Shown here: piece by piece, positions 37,866 to 47,307 of the stretch | How positions within the stretch are numbered: position 1 is the first letter of the stretch | Layout of the letters: every line of letters starts with the position of its first letter | From: a virus | Virus record (IMG/VR): IMGVR_UViG_3300036398_001591 | Location: 1-64,000 of that record | Direction: 5' to 3' (one strand) | DNA: 64,000 nt | The notes under the pieces: generated by a model | The model's input: only the letters and a program-made list of their open reading frames with translations | Database searches by the model: none | What the model was told of the DNA's origin: nothing | Position numbers and translations under genes: made by a program

Positions 37866-39384
37866 TTTTTAATCCTATCTTATAGAGTTTGTAGATAAAT
37901 TTCTCCTCATTATATATCTTAGTTCGTTCTACAAAATGTTTGAGTGTGAAATTCATATAACCCTTATAACGTAGGTCATCCGCTATATCGTAAAGAATTG
38001 CTTCAACCTTGTTGTCACCGATTCGTAAACCCCGTCCAATAGATTGGAGATTTCGAACTCTCGATTTGGATGGAGATGCGAATATAATATTATGGAGATT
38101 CCTAATATTAATTCCAGTGCTAAAGGTACCATAACTAGCCACAATAATAGCGTCATTTTCTTCCTCGGTGATACGCCTAACTTCTTCTCTTGTTTCTGTG
38201 TCGGTTTTACCGTAAACAAAGAAGACCTTCCTATTGCCGATATTCTCGGTTTTAGTTATCATATCATACAATATTTTACCATGTTTGTCAACATATTGGT
38301 AAAGAATTAGAGTATTTCCATTCAAAGATACCGCAAGATTTTTAATGAATTTGTTTCTATTCTCATTTAGAATTAAATATTCTATTTCTTCCTGATAAGT
38401 TTTACCTTTCATCAACTTACAAATTTCATCATCATGTTTCAACACCAAACATTTGATTGAAAAATCCGCAATCTGTTTGTTGTCCATTAGTTCTTTGGTT
38501 GTTGTTACCTTTTCAACAGGTCCAAAAAGACCTTCAAGTACGAGTTTGTGTGTCTTAGTTCCGTCAAGTGTACCAGTAAGACCAATACGATATTTTGCAT
38601 TGATACAGTTGGACATTATGGAAACAAGAGACTGTGCTTTGAATAGGTGTGCTTCGTCACCAATGATAAAATCAAACTGGTGAAAGTATTCTTCAGGTTG
38701 TGTATACAAAGATTGCCATGTAGATATTGTGAGAGGCAAGTCCGTGTTCTTGTCTTTACCTTGGTAGATTCTGTGTATGTTTTCTGAAACATCGAAACCA
38801 TTTGCTGTTGAATAATCCGCAAAATCGGAATACAACTGTTCAACAAGTGAGGTGGTCGGAACAATAATAAGTCCCTTTTTACATTTGTATGTTAGCAGTT
38901 GACGTATTGCAAGGTATATTATTAGGGATTTGCCCGATGATGTTGGTGAGAGTAGAAGACACCGTTTGTTTCGCATAGCATGTACGTATGCATTTTTTTG
39001 GTAATCTCTAACTTCTATATCATTATTTCTTGACTGTAACTTCAAGTCTGTGATAAACTTGTCAGCATGATACACAGAATAATCATCAGTCAAATCGGGT
39101 CTTGGATCACCATACTCCAATGTATACTCACGTTCTTCACAGAAGTTTTCTATGTAAGGAAGAAGACCGTGATAAACCTGAAACGTTCTAAGGTCAAAGA
39201 GCCTTATTTTTCCATCCCAAATTTTATTACGAAACGCTGGAGTAAATTGATGACCAGGTACGTAGAAGGTAAAAAACTCCGACAATTCTTGTGCTGTCGA
39301 ACGTTCACAATTTACCTTAACATACGCCTCATTTCTTTTCGTTACGATTAGTTTAGTTTCCACCGATGAATCTTTCCCATGCAA
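37837..39384 (-). CDS. uvsW: UvsW DNA/RNA helicase
   Basis: 515 residues. SF2 motifs: I SPTSSGKSLIIYLA, II GDEAHLFKA, III GLTGTLDGT, V TGINIRNLHN, VI QSIGRGLRIGD. N-terminal domain (FYVPGHQFTPAFRNKIWDGK) matches T4 UvsW. Unwinds recombination intermediates and R-loops. The start is uncertain: ATG at 39384 or GTG at 39363; both overlap uvsY. Confidence 0.95.
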   Translation of the reverse strand: MHGKDSSVETKLIVTKRNEAYVKVNCERSTAQELSEFFTFYVPGHQFTPAFRNKIWDGKIRLFDLRTFQVYHGLLPYIENFCEEREYTLEYGDPRPDLTDDYSVYHADKFITDLKLQSRNNDIEVRDYQKNAYVHAMRNKRCLLLSPTSSGKSLIIYLAIRQLLTYKCKKGLIIVPTTSLVEQLYSDFADYSTANGFDVSENIHRIYQGKDKNTDLPLTISTWQSLYTQPEEYFHQFDFIIGDEAHLFKAQSLVSIMSNCINAKYRIGLTGTLDGTKTHKLVLEGLFGPVEKVTTTKELMDNKQIADFSIKCLVLKHDDEICKLMKGKTYQEEIEYLILNENRNKFIKNLAVSLNGNTLILYQYVDKHGKILYDMITKTENIGNRKVFFVYGKTDTETREEVRRITEEENDAIIVASYGTFSTGINIRNLHNIIFASPSKSRVRNLQSIGRGLRIGDNKVEAILYDIADDLRYKGYMNFTLKHFVERTKIYNEEKFIYKLYKIGLKNGSNKNTTS

Positions 39385-39793
39385 TATAATCTTTTAGCTG
39401 GAAAGTTCTGCTTCTAAGTTCTTGTAGAATAGATTCACACACGGCAATTGCTTCATCGTGATACATTTTCTTTTCTAACAAACGAATAAGTTCTGCGTCA
39501 GATTCAATGTACTTCTCAATTCCCTGTTTCGTCTTTACATTTAACAGAAAAGGTTCCCAACCATATTCTTCTAGTTCTTCCTGTGAAAGAGAACCGTTAT
39601 AGTATTCTTCTTTGACTTTACGCATACGTGAATAATCAAAGTTTACACGCTTCATAGCAAGTCTGTGGTTCACAAGAATCTTTAGATACTTATTATGTAG
39701 TGTGGGTATTTTTAATAGTTCTTTTCCTGGTTCCGTAGAATCAATCACAGAATCTTTTTCCCACTCTTTTAAAATTTCTTCAAGTTTGCTCAT
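39353..39793 (-). CDS. uvsY: UvsY recombination mediator
   Basis: 146 residues. KLEEILKEWEKDSVIDSTEP and the helical rest (RLAMKRVNFDYSRMRKVKEE) fit T4 UvsY, which loads UvsX on gp32-coated DNA. The gene pair uvsW-uvsY is conserved. Preceded by a sigma70 promoter at 39817-39845. Confidence 0.9.
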   Translation of the reverse strand: MSKLEEILKEWEKDSVIDSTEPGKELLKIPTLHNKYLKILVNHRLAMKRVNFDYSRMRKVKEEYYNGSLSQEELEEYGWEPFLLNVKTKQGIEKYIESDAELIRLLEKKMYHDEAIAVCESILQELRSRTFQLKDYIAWERFIGGN

Positions 39794-39816
39794 CATAATC
39801 TCCATTGCAAAATTAC

Positions 39817-39845
39817 ATTATATCACGATATTTTTTCCAAGTCAA
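39817..39845 (-). promoter_or_regulatory. Sigma70-type promoter for uvsY-uvsW
   Basis: TTGACT - 17 bases - TATAAT on the minus strand, overlapping the stop codon of the upstream gene. Confidence 0.8.
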
Positions 39846-40320
39846 ACCAATCGTACCTAAAAGTTGCTGTTGCATACATGTGGTCTTCTGCCGACAAAGT
39901 GGTATCGAATTCTAAATCACTAAGAGAAAGTGGAAAAATATCATTCAGTTTGATTCTAAATTTTGGATTGTTTAGATTAGACATTACGGTAAATATAGCC
40001 TGCTTAGTACTTTCTTTTCTTCTTGCATAGCTATTATCAACGGAAGATAAATCACTCATCCATTTGTAGATGTTTGTCCATGCAGACAGGTCTTCGTTTA
40101 CCATAAAAGTGATATCAAACGTATTGTATTCTAGCTTTGTACCAGAGTGAAACAAATCTATGTTTGGTGTTTGTTGTACAGCCATACCCAAAGAAACACC
40201 AGGTATGTTGGCTTTTTGGCAAAAATACATGGTCTGTGATATTTCTGGAAATGTCACCACATATTTTGTGGGTTGTAATAAATTTGTTGTACTTGGTGTA
40301 GTTATGATAGCTCCACTCAT
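39823..40320 (-). CDS. gp19-like tail tube/baseplate structural protein
   Basis: 165 residues. YVVTFPEISQTMYFCQKANI, then DITFMVNEDLSAWTNIYKWM and RYDWFDLEK follow the tube-protein pattern also seen in gp19 at 47308 (T4-type tail-tube fold). Possibly a paralogue used in the baseplate (gp54-like) or hub. A CCTAAATA box (40343-40350) may be its late promoter. Confidence 0.68.
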   Translation of the reverse strand: MSGAIITTPSTTNLLQPTKYVVTFPEISQTMYFCQKANIPGVSLGMAVQQTPNIDLFHSGTKLEYNTFDITFMVNEDLSAWTNIYKWMSDLSSVDNSYARRKESTKQAIFTVMSNLNNPKFRIKLNDIFPLSLSDLEFDTTLSAEDHMYATATFRYDWFDLEKIS

Positions 40321-40352
40321 ATTATCTCCTTAATGATCTTAGTATTTAGGAA

Positions 40353-40383
40353 CCAAAAAAAGAGGAGCATTTCTGCTCCTCTT
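40353..40383 (-). terminator. Intrinsic terminator after the major capsid gene
   Basis: AAGAGGAGC-AGAAAT-GCTCCTCTT, 9 bp, followed by 7 T on the minus strand. A second hairpin with a T-run on the plus strand (40390-40411) makes the site close to bidirectional. Confidence 0.92.
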
Positions 40384-40423
40384 TGAAACGCCAATCTGCG
40401 TTGGCTTTTTTCCGTAACCGTAA

Positions 40424-41776
40424 TTACATTAAGTTTGCAACACGGAAAATACGGTAGTACGTATTACGCTTAGAGTACAACTGACCTAAATCAGCGTCTG
40501 TACCGGCAGCAAACGGATTTGCAACCATGCCGTAACGAGTCTTGAAACCAATCTTTGGTTGGAATGTGTACTGGTCAACTGCACGAACCATTTGTAGCGG
40601 AACGTATGGGCAGTAGAATAGACCAGCGTCATAAGGAGAAGAACCCTTATAACCGATTGTTACCAATTCTTGGTTAGATGTGTAACCGCCGAAGTATGGG
40701 TCGATATAAACCTTGATACGGCCGTGTAGCAAACCAGCGAATGTGTTACCAGTGTCATCAACTTGCAAGTCTGTAGACAATGCAGGAGTGTACTGTAGAA
40801 CACCAGCCATAGCCATAGCGGAAGCAACGTCAGATGATACGATCATCACGTTGCCCTTACCTCTACGAGTTTCTTTGGCAATAACGTTAGCGTCACGTTC
40901 AACTTGGAAAATCAAACCTTTGAAACGTTCAACAGACCAACGACCGTTAGAGTCTGTGTCAAGGTCGAAAGTACCAGCAGTTGTTGTACCAAACTGAGCA
41001 CCGTTTTTAGCAACAGTGTAGATTGTACGGATAACTTCACGGTTGATTTCAGCTAGAATTTCTGTGGACAGAATGTTAGACAATTCTGTTTCAGCGTCAA
41101 GACCGTGGATAGCCTTCAAGTCTTGAGCAAGTTCTAGTGAGTATTCAGCCTTCAATGCACGGCTTTGAGCGGTAACAGTAACCTTCTCGATAGAGAAAGC
41201 CATTTGACCGAACTGTGTGTTCGCTTCTGAACCCAAGTATTCAGCAGTAGCCGTAGGCATGCCGATACCAGTTGTGAATGTGTTAGCTGTAGTGAAACCG
41301 TTACCAACTGGGTTAGTTAGTGTATCACCAGTAGTGTTGTTTGCGAAACCGAAACGGTTAGTGTCGGAGCCAATACCAGAGAACTTGGTGTTGGCTTCGT
41401 TGAAGAAGGCTTCTACACCAGACGCTTTGTTATTTTCGCCGTACTTGGCACGCATTGCAAAGATCAAGCCTGTTGGGCCTGTCATTGGCTGAACGCCAGC
41501 AACATCATAAGCGATCAAGTTAGGTAGCGCACGGCGTACCAAAGAGATCAAGATTGGATCAAAGTTTTGAATACCAGAACCAGTAGCCATTGATGGGCCG
41601 GTGGAAGTAGTTTCGTTAATCATGCCCATTTGAGCACGATCAGACGCCATAGCTTGAGATTGGTTCTCAAGAACCATAGCTGTAACAGCTTTCTTGTATG
41701 GATCCTTAATAGCTTCTAGTTCTGGGTGATCCAGAACAGGTTGCCATTTTTGTTTTAGTTCTTCAGATAGTAACAT
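40424..41776 (-). CDS. 23: Major capsid protein precursor (gp23)
   Basis: 450 residues. SEELKQKWQPVLDHPELEAI at the start is the cleaved gp23 propeptide region; IQNFDPILISLVRRALPNLI and GPTGLIFAMRAKYG are HK97-fold gp23 motifs. Expected cut by gp21 near the end of the propeptide. Most abundant virion protein; strong terminator behind it and an AATAAATA late promoter ahead. Confidence 0.97.
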   Translation of the reverse strand: MLLSEELKQKWQPVLDHPELEAIKDPYKKAVTAMVLENQSQAMASDRAQMGMINETTSTGPSMATGSGIQNFDPILISLVRRALPNLIAYDVAGVQPMTGPTGLIFAMRAKYGENNKASGVEAFFNEANTKFSGIGSDTNRFGFANNTTGDTLTNPVGNGFTTANTFTTGIGMPTATAEYLGSEANTQFGQMAFSIEKVTVTAQSRALKAEYSLELAQDLKAIHGLDAETELSNILSTEILAEINREVIRTIYTVAKNGAQFGTTTAGTFDLDTDSNGRWSVERFKGLIFQVERDANVIAKETRRGKGNVMIVSSDVASAMAMAGVLQYTPALSTDLQVDDTGNTFAGLLHGRIKVYIDPYFGGYTSNQELVTIGYKGSSPYDAGLFYCPYVPLQMVRAVDQYTFQPKIGFKTRYGMVANPFAAGTDADLGQLYSKRNTYYRIFRVANLM

Positions 41777-41810
41777 TTAAGTAACTCCTATTTTAAAATT
41801 AAATGTGGTA

Positions 41811-41818
41811 TATTTATT
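41811..41818 (-). promoter_or_regulatory. Late promoter of gp23
   Basis: AATAAATA on the minus strand, 35 bases before the gp23 start; one mismatch to TATAAATA. Confidence 0.65.
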
Positions 41819-43019
41819 TGGCCACAGATTTTGAGATTGAATTAACAACGGCGTTGATTAAAGGATCAGCAGATGCGTTTGATGGCTTATCTTCTGGTAC
41901 TTCTACGCCTTCTTCTAGGGCAGATTTTTCACCAGCCTTAACAGTAGAAGGAGCATATGCTTCTTTCAATGTGCTAAGTTTTTCTGTGAAATCTTCCTCA
42001 GTCGTGAACTCAACACTCTCTGCGAGTGACTTAAGTTTTTCTACCTGAGTCTGCGTTAGGCCTTCGCAAACTGCTTGCACAGCCTGTACTTTCTTATGTT
42101 CATTGATTTCTTTTTTGAATTCAATAGAACGAGAAATTTCTTCGTTCAATTTGGCTTCTAGTTCTTCAACTTTGTCGGCCATTTCTTGAACAACATCCAC
42201 TTTTTCTTCTGGAATGTCAATGTAGTGTTCAGCGAATAGATTCTTTAGACCACCAATGAAGTCTTCTACGATTTCAGCACGTAGACCAGATTCGATTGCT
42301 AGTTCATTTTCTTTCATCCATTCTTCTACCATGTAATTTAGGTAGTCATCGATTTTAGCGGCAAAGTCTTCTTTGAGTTCTTCGACTGCTTGTTCGAATT
42401 GTTCGTGAAGTTGTGACTCTACTTCTTCCGCAATTTCTTCTACACGTGACATAACGGCAGCTTCAAAAATTGTGGTAGCTTTAGAAACAAATTCTTCTGA
42501 TAGGTCTTCACCTTGAAGCAATGCATCAATGTCTTCTTTTAGACCTTTTTTAGCCATCATTTTTTTCATCATGGCTTTGTCTTTCTTTTCATCTTCGTGG
42601 CCTTCTTTGTCTTCTGCTTCAGAAACGACTTCGCCGTCTTCTTCTACTTCTTCATTCTTTTGGCCACCATAAGATTGGAATGTAGCGTCTTTGTTTTTGT
42701 CCATCATTTGTTTACCAGGCTTGCCTTCAGGTGCTTCAACAGAACCTTGTTCAGCAGGTTGGCCTGACAACTTCTTAGCTGGTTCAGAACCTACTGGAGG
42801 TGTAGCACCTGGAGGTGTGGCTGTTGCAACACCTTTAGTAGCATCTGGACCAGAGTCAGTTGTTTTGGTAACTTCTGTACCAATTTCACCAACGTCTTTT
42901 TGGCCTGCAACTACAGATGTAGGCAGTTTAGAAGGACCTTCTGTCCCTTTTTTTGCTGAAGAAATGCTTTTGTTTAGAATGTCAGCGGCAGCTTCAGATA
43001 GATTGAACTTTTTAACCAT
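41814..43019 (-). CDS. 22: Prohead core scaffold protein (gp22-like)
   Basis: 401 residues, very acidic and helical. N-terminal part is low complexity (Pro/Gly/Ser/Lys, KGTEGPSKLPTSV); residues 130-350 are a long coiled coil (VEEIAEEVESQLHEQFEQAV). In the gp22 slot between gp21 and gp23. Longer than T4 gp22 (269) because of the disordered N-terminal region. Degraded by gp21 during maturation. Confidence 0.88.
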   Translation of the reverse strand: MVKKFNLSEAAADILNKSISSAKKGTEGPSKLPTSVVAGQKDVGEIGTEVTKTTDSGPDATKGVATATPPGATPPVGSEPAKKLSGQPAEQGSVEAPEGKPGKQMMDKNKDATFQSYGGQKNEEVEEDGEVVSEAEDKEGHEDEKKDKAMMKKMMAKKGLKEDIDALLQGEDLSEEFVSKATTIFEAAVMSRVEEIAEEVESQLHEQFEQAVEELKEDFAAKIDDYLNYMVEEWMKENELAIESGLRAEIVEDFIGGLKNLFAEHYIDIPEEKVDVVQEMADKVEELEAKLNEEISRSIEFKKEINEHKKVQAVQAVCEGLTQTQVEKLKSLAESVEFTTEEDFTEKLSTLKEAYAPSTVKAGEKSALEEGVEVPEDKPSNASADPLINAVVNSISKSVAK

Positions 43020-43048
43020 TTAAAACTCTCCTTGGTTTTGTATGTGGA

Positions 43049-43056
43049 TATTTATA
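43049..43056 (-). promoter_or_regulatory. Late promoter of gp22
   Basis: Exact TATAAATA on the minus strand, 30 bases before the start codon. Confidence 0.8.
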
Positions 43057-43059
43057 ATA

Positions 43060-43704
43060 TTACAATTTTTTAAGAAAGGATTCGAAAATTTGTAAACTTA
43101 CTTGTTCGATTTCTTTACGTGAAGCCTTACGAACTTGTTGTATTGCTTCTTGAAGATGAACTTCGGTCCACTTACCATCTACTAACATCCATTCTTTGCC
43201 CTCCATAATTCCCTGTACAAATGCACCAGGTGCAGAAGGATCGGCTACAATATCTGCCGCTGTGGCAAGATAGAAATCGGGCTGCACAACGTTCACACCG
43301 TTGACCATTTTTAGAGAACCCATACCACGGGAAGACACACCTAATTGTGCGCCACCTTCGATAAGGCTTCTTGCAATGTTACCCATAGGTGTATCAAGTA
43401 TCTTTGCTTTACCAACCCACTGGTTACCATCTTCACGGAGACCAGTAATCATGTGAGACACACGATCTAAATTGATTGTTGGAGAATCAGGATGACCTAA
43501 TTCACCAAAAGCACGATTCTTATTGATATAATCTTCGGTGTATCTGTGAACTTCTTTACGTAGTGTATTGAATTCGTAGATACGACCGTTTTTGTTTTTC
43601 TTTTCGGCAACAAGGAATGGTCCTTCAATATGAAGAACTTTTTTACCATCAGCTTCTTCCGTAAGATAGCTGACTGTTTCGGTAATTTCTTTAATAAGTT
43701 TCAT
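43060..43704 (-). CDS. 21: Prohead core protease (gp21)
   Basis: 214 residues. The catalytic His in FGELGHPDSPTINL, then Ser in LGVSSRGMGSL, are typical of the gp21/U9-like serine protease family. Cleaves gp23, scaffold and core proteins. Start overlaps the gp68 end by 4 bases. Confidence 0.95.
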   Translation of the reverse strand: MKLIKEITETVSYLTEEADGKKVLHIEGPFLVAEKKNKNGRIYEFNTLRKEVHRYTEDYINKNRAFGELGHPDSPTINLDRVSHMITGLREDGNQWVGKAKILDTPMGNIARSLIEGGAQLGVSSRGMGSLKMVNGVNVVQPDFYLATAADIVADPSAPGAFVQGIMEGKEWMLVDGKWTEVHLQEAIQQVRKASRKEIEQVSLQIFESFLKKL

Positions 43705-44111
43705 CTTACACCCATTGCCTTTCGTTTTCTTAACGATATTTTTCTTTTTCGTAAGATTTGATTTTTCTTACTTCTAAGTTTAATTTTTGCCCTACGTGCC
43801 CCCATCTTACGATGACGCCGTTCCTGTGCAGACATTCTTACGACTTTGCCTCCACGTATTGTATATCCCGGTACAGTTGAAAATTTCTTTGCCCTCTGTA
43901 CTTTGCCAGCACGTATACGTACACGTACTAACTTTGTTCTGCCCATTTTTAAGATGTTTGCTTCATCCAAGCCTAATTTCTCGGCTTCTTCTACAACTAT
44001 TCGTTGTTTAATTATTTCTAATTTTTGTTCGAATAGTTCTTTAATTCTTTCGTCTATTAACTTTCTGGCTTCATTTAAGTTACCAGAAAGAAAACTATCA
44101 ACAAGTGACAT
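43701..44111 (-). CDS. 68: Prohead core protein (gp68-like)
   Basis: 136 residues, strongly basic C-terminal half (RRHRKMGARRAKIKLRSKK). NEARKLIDERIKELFEQK, then DEANILKMGRTKLVRVRIRA and STVPGYTIRGGKVVRMS follow T4 gp68 and its relatives. Located between gp21 and structural genes in the T4 order 20-67-68-21. Confidence 0.82.
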   Translation of the reverse strand: MSLVDSFLSGNLNEARKLIDERIKELFEQKLEIIKQRIVVEEAEKLGLDEANILKMGRTKLVRVRIRAGKVQRAKKFSTVPGYTIRGGKVVRMSAQERRHRKMGARRAKIKLRSKKNQILRKRKISLRKRKAMGVR

Positions 44112-44644
44112 TATGGTCTCAAACCGTAATTGCCGAAGTTGAATGCCGCAGGATCATTGAACTGACCACGCTGATAATGTGCATTGTCTTTACGTAGTTC
44201 CAAAATAATTGTATAACTATCTCCGTTACCCATGCCTCTTGTTATGATACCAATGTTACCATTTGAGCCTGCCGCACCTGCTGTTGGATTTGGAATTGTA
44301 ATCCAATTACCAGCACCATCATACTCACCATTGGCATTCAAATAGAATATAGTATTTGATGCTGTTGCAGACCAAAACAATTCTACGTCTGTATTAGCAT
44401 TACCTGGTGTATCATACCACATTCTATTTACAGCTAACCCGTAATATGGAAGTGTTGTGTTTGCAGAACCGCCTTGTGAGTTAGCTACAAGGAAACCGTT
44501 TGTTGCTAAAGCACCAGATAGTGTGTTAGCTGTAATTCTTGATGTGTTAGATTCTTGACCGCTACCATCAAATCTAGCTGTCAGTTTAATCACAGCATGT
44601 TGTGTGTCATCTTTTAGTACGTTAATTCCATATACGTTTGGCAT
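44111..44644 (-). CDS. Hypothetical virion structural protein
   Basis: 177 residues, beta-rich, Asn/Gly/Thr-rich (AVIKLTARFDGSGQESNTSR, then NGNIGIITRGMGNGDSYTII). No cysteine. Inserted between gp68 and the next gene, in a position occupied by extra structural genes in T4-like phages of aquatic bacteria. Could be a head decoration protein. Confidence 0.7.
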   Translation of the reverse strand: MPNVYGINVLKDDTQHAVIKLTARFDGSGQESNTSRITANTLSGALATNGFLVANSQGGSANTTLPYYGLAVNRMWYDTPGNANTDVELFWSATASNTIFYLNANGEYDGAGNWITIPNPTAGAAGSNGNIGIITRGMGNGDSYTIILELRKDNAHYQRGQFNDPAAFNFGNYGLRP

Positions 44645-44646
44645 TT

Positions 44647-45354
44647 TTAATCCTTAGAAAACTTTGCGATAGTTTGAAAATGTTTTGCGGAGGCTTCCAA
44701 CATATCCAACATCTTTGCTTTATTGGCCTCATTAATTTTTTTGTGTAACTCTATCATTTGTTTTGCCATTTGAGGAGTTACCTCTGATGTAGAACCGTCT
44801 ATATGCTCTACAACAATGGATTTTTTACTTTCATTTACCTGTTTAACCTTATCAAAAACAGTTTCTTCATTAGCCGACCATTGCATATCTTCATATGGAA
44901 CAGTAACATACTTGTTAATTTTATCCACGTAATAGAGTGCAACCCGTTGACCATTTGGAAATTGGCGCACAGATTTTCTACGCATAATTAAAACGGCAGG
45001 TGGATCCAATTCACGTGATAAGGAATTTTTACCTTCCATAACTGGAGTAGAAGTTGCCACTAAAGCGGAATTGTTTTTTAACTTAGAGAGAACCGGATCG
45101 TGTGCATTTATTTCATGGCCAGCCGCATGTAATCGTTGAACATCATTAAGTTTCTCCATAATTGGAGCAAGATATTCTGGATGATGTGCATGAAACATAA
45201 TATGTGCCGCATAATCACCAAGGTCAACAGTACCACGTTTCTGAATATCTAAATGATGGTGCAATTCTGTCGGCGACAGTACACCATCTCCATTTTCATC
45301 TGGAGAACCGTCTTCTTTAATTTCTCTCTGAAGAAAATCTTTTAGACTTTTCAT
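44647..45354 (-). CDS. Hypothetical protein with an EF-hand-like loop
   Basis: 235 residues. SPDENGDGVLSPTELHHHLD at residues 17-36 has the D-x-N-x-D-G-x-L-x-x-x-E calcium loop. The rest contains VALYYVDKINKYVTVPYED and a helical C-terminus. Between gp67-like and structural genes. The loop is a single motif, so calcium binding is inference. Confidence 0.65.
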   Translation of the reverse strand: MKSLKDFLQREIKEDGSPDENGDGVLSPTELHHHLDIQKRGTVDLGDYAAHIMFHAHHPEYLAPIMEKLNDVQRLHAAGHEINAHDPVLSKLKNNSALVATSTPVMEGKNSLSRELDPPAVLIMRRKSVRQFPNGQRVALYYVDKINKYVTVPYEDMQWSANEETVFDKVKQVNESKKSIVVEHIDGSTSEVTPQMAKQMIELHKKINEANKAKMLDMLEASAKHFQTIAKFSKD

Positions 45355-45542
45355 TCTTCCGTTTCAGTTTCAGGTTGATGTTGTGCAATTAAATTTTGTG
45401 CAATAACTTGTTTTCTTTGCTCAATAGCGGCAAAGATTTTATCATTGATTTCATTGTATAGTGCATCACGCATCTGTGTTGCGTTATCTGTAAATGCATT
45501 GTCAACTACTGCTCTAAGATTATCATTCATATTATTCTCCAT
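45351..45542 (-). CDS. 67: Prohead core protein (gp67-like)
   Basis: 63 residues, acidic, helical (NLRAVVDNAFTDNATQMRDA, tail ETETEE). It is directly downstream of the portal gene, the gp67 slot. Sequence similarity is weak because the family is small and variable. A late promoter lies just upstream. Confidence 0.7.
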   Translation of the reverse strand: MENNMNDNLRAVVDNAFTDNATQMRDALYNEINDKIFAAIEQRKQVIAQNLIAQHQPETETEE

Positions 45543-45553
45543 TAAACATCAAA

Positions 45554-45561
45554 TATTTATA
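45554..45561 (-). promoter_or_regulatory. Late promoter of gp67-like gene
   Basis: Exact TATAAATA on the minus strand, 12 bases before the start codon, overlapping the portal stop codon. Confidence 0.6.
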
Positions 45562-47248
45562 ACACTCTCTGAAGCATACGCATCGCAGGTGTATACTCAT
45601 TATTTAAGCTAAGGTCTCCCCTAGGTGTCTGTGCGTTATCTTGTGGTGATGGATTTGGAGCAGGTACTGGTGCACCACCTCCGCCGCCACCTGCACCGCC
45701 GGCGCCATCTGGATTCATCAACTCTTGTTGGCCTTGCTGTGCAATTTGCATTGGATCCATAATTAGACCGGCTGCTTTTTCTTTATCAATTTGTTTCTGC
45801 ATCTCTTTAATATCATCGTCAGATAGACGTAGAACATTACGTTGAATCCATTCCATAGAATAGTATCGACCAACATATGGATCAACTGAACCAAGAAGTG
45901 ATAGACGTTCACGCACCAATTCTGCTTCTTTAAGTTCGGCAAAATTATTGTCTTTTATGAAATCATAATAAATATTTTCTTTGAACTCATCGAATTCTTC
46001 TGCCGTACAAATACCTTTAAGTACACACTGAACTCTTAGTGCTTGGTCGAAAATTTCGGAAAACTTTTGACGTTGACGATCTACAAATTTTGAAAATTTA
46101 ACTTCGTCACGTGATATTTCACCAACACGACCTAGTGAGAATCCAGATTGGTTTGGATCTAAACGTGAAACTGGAACGTTCAATGATTTGTATAGCTTCT
46201 TTTCGAAATACTTTACGTCTTCCAATTCACCAAGGTTTTGACCACCTGGTAATGTTGTGATTTCGGTACCTTTACCGCCTTCACGGCGAGGTAGCCAGAA
46301 ATCTTCCATCATAGAAAGATGTTTACGGTCATCACGTACTTCACCGGTCTGTGCATCATACACTAACTTGTTTTTGTACTTGACCATGATATCACGGAGA
46401 TATTGTTCTGCTTTTAATTTAGGTAAATTACCTACGTCAATGTAGAAAATTCTACGTTCAGGCGCACGTGAGATACGGTAGATAACCGTTGCATCTTCAA
46501 TCATGCGGAGTTGGTTAAGTGGTTTAATTGCCTTGTGCAAGTATGATAGAACAACTGCACGGCGAGAATCCATTAAACCAGAATTAACGTTAATGATTGC
46601 GTCTTTAGCAATACGAACACCAACTGGACCGTAACTGGAAGAAGAACCTGATGTTACTTTATCGTTATAGATGTAGTATTCGTTGACCGTTTGTACTACG
46701 TCAACTGATGTTCCCGTGTCTTTATCTTTTTTAATTTCACGCACTTTGCGAATCTTACGTGGATCAATATAACGCAGTGCTTTGATACCTTGTGTTGGGT
46801 TTTCTTCGTCTAAAATAACATGATAAAATATTCGTCCATCAACATAGAATCTACGGAAAGTATCTGTAGCCATGTTTTGGTAATTTAACAATCGTAGAAC
46901 AATACTGAATTCTTCTTCAATTGCTTTTTTAATTTTTTCAGGTTGTTTCAAATCATCCATAATAATACGAATTGATTTTCCATCATCGTTTTGAACGATT
47001 GCTTCGTTGATAATATCATCGATAGCCGATTCAATTTCTGGTTGCATTGCCATTTCACGATAGCGGGAAATCAACTCAACTTCATTTTTCGCAGTACCAT
47101 CTAAGTCAACATATGTGCCATAATAAGCGGCAGAAGAAATCGTTAAAGCACCGTCTTCATTAGAAGGCGGCGCAAAGGTTTTCTCCGACTGTTGCTCAAC
47201 ATCAGTCTTTTGCCTGGAGATTTGAAAACCGAAAAGATTTAGTGCCAT
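45557..47248 (-). CDS. 20: Portal protein (gp20)
   Basis: 563 residues. YREMAMQPEIESAIDDIINE, YIDPRKIRKVREIKK, then FWLPRREGGKGTEITTLPGG and LGRVGEISRDEVKF are conserved gp20 stretches. The C-terminus has a Gly/Pro-rich tail (GAGGGGGGAPVPAPNPS). Forms the dodecameric DNA gate. Confidence 0.97.
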   Translation of the reverse strand: MALNLFGFQISRQKTDVEQQSEKTFAPPSNEDGALTISSAAYYGTYVDLDGTAKNEVELISRYREMAMQPEIESAIDDIINEAIVQNDDGKSIRIIMDDLKQPEKIKKAIEEEFSIVLRLLNYQNMATDTFRRFYVDGRIFYHVILDEENPTQGIKALRYIDPRKIRKVREIKKDKDTGTSVDVVQTVNEYYIYNDKVTSGSSSSYGPVGVRIAKDAIINVNSGLMDSRRAVVLSYLHKAIKPLNQLRMIEDATVIYRISRAPERRIFYIDVGNLPKLKAEQYLRDIMVKYKNKLVYDAQTGEVRDDRKHLSMMEDFWLPRREGGKGTEITTLPGGQNLGELEDVKYFEKKLYKSLNVPVSRLDPNQSGFSLGRVGEISRDEVKFSKFVDRQRQKFSEIFDQALRVQCVLKGICTAEEFDEFKENIYYDFIKDNNFAELKEAELVRERLSLLGSVDPYVGRYYSMEWIQRNVLRLSDDDIKEMQKQIDKEKAAGLIMDPMQIAQQGQQELMNPDGAGGAGGGGGGAPVPAPNPSPQDNAQTPRGDLSLNNEYTPAMRMLQRVL

Positions 47249-47279
47249 ATTAGTTTAGTTCCAATTCAAATAAACATGA

Positions 47280-47299
47280 GGGGGGAAATTAATCCCCCC
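47280..47299 (-). terminator. G/C hairpin after the tail tube gene
   Basis: GGGGGG-ATTAATTT-CCCCCC, 9 bases past the stop, followed by a weak T-rich tract (TCATGTTTATTTG). Confidence 0.6.
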
Positions 47300-47307
47300 A
47301 TATATAA

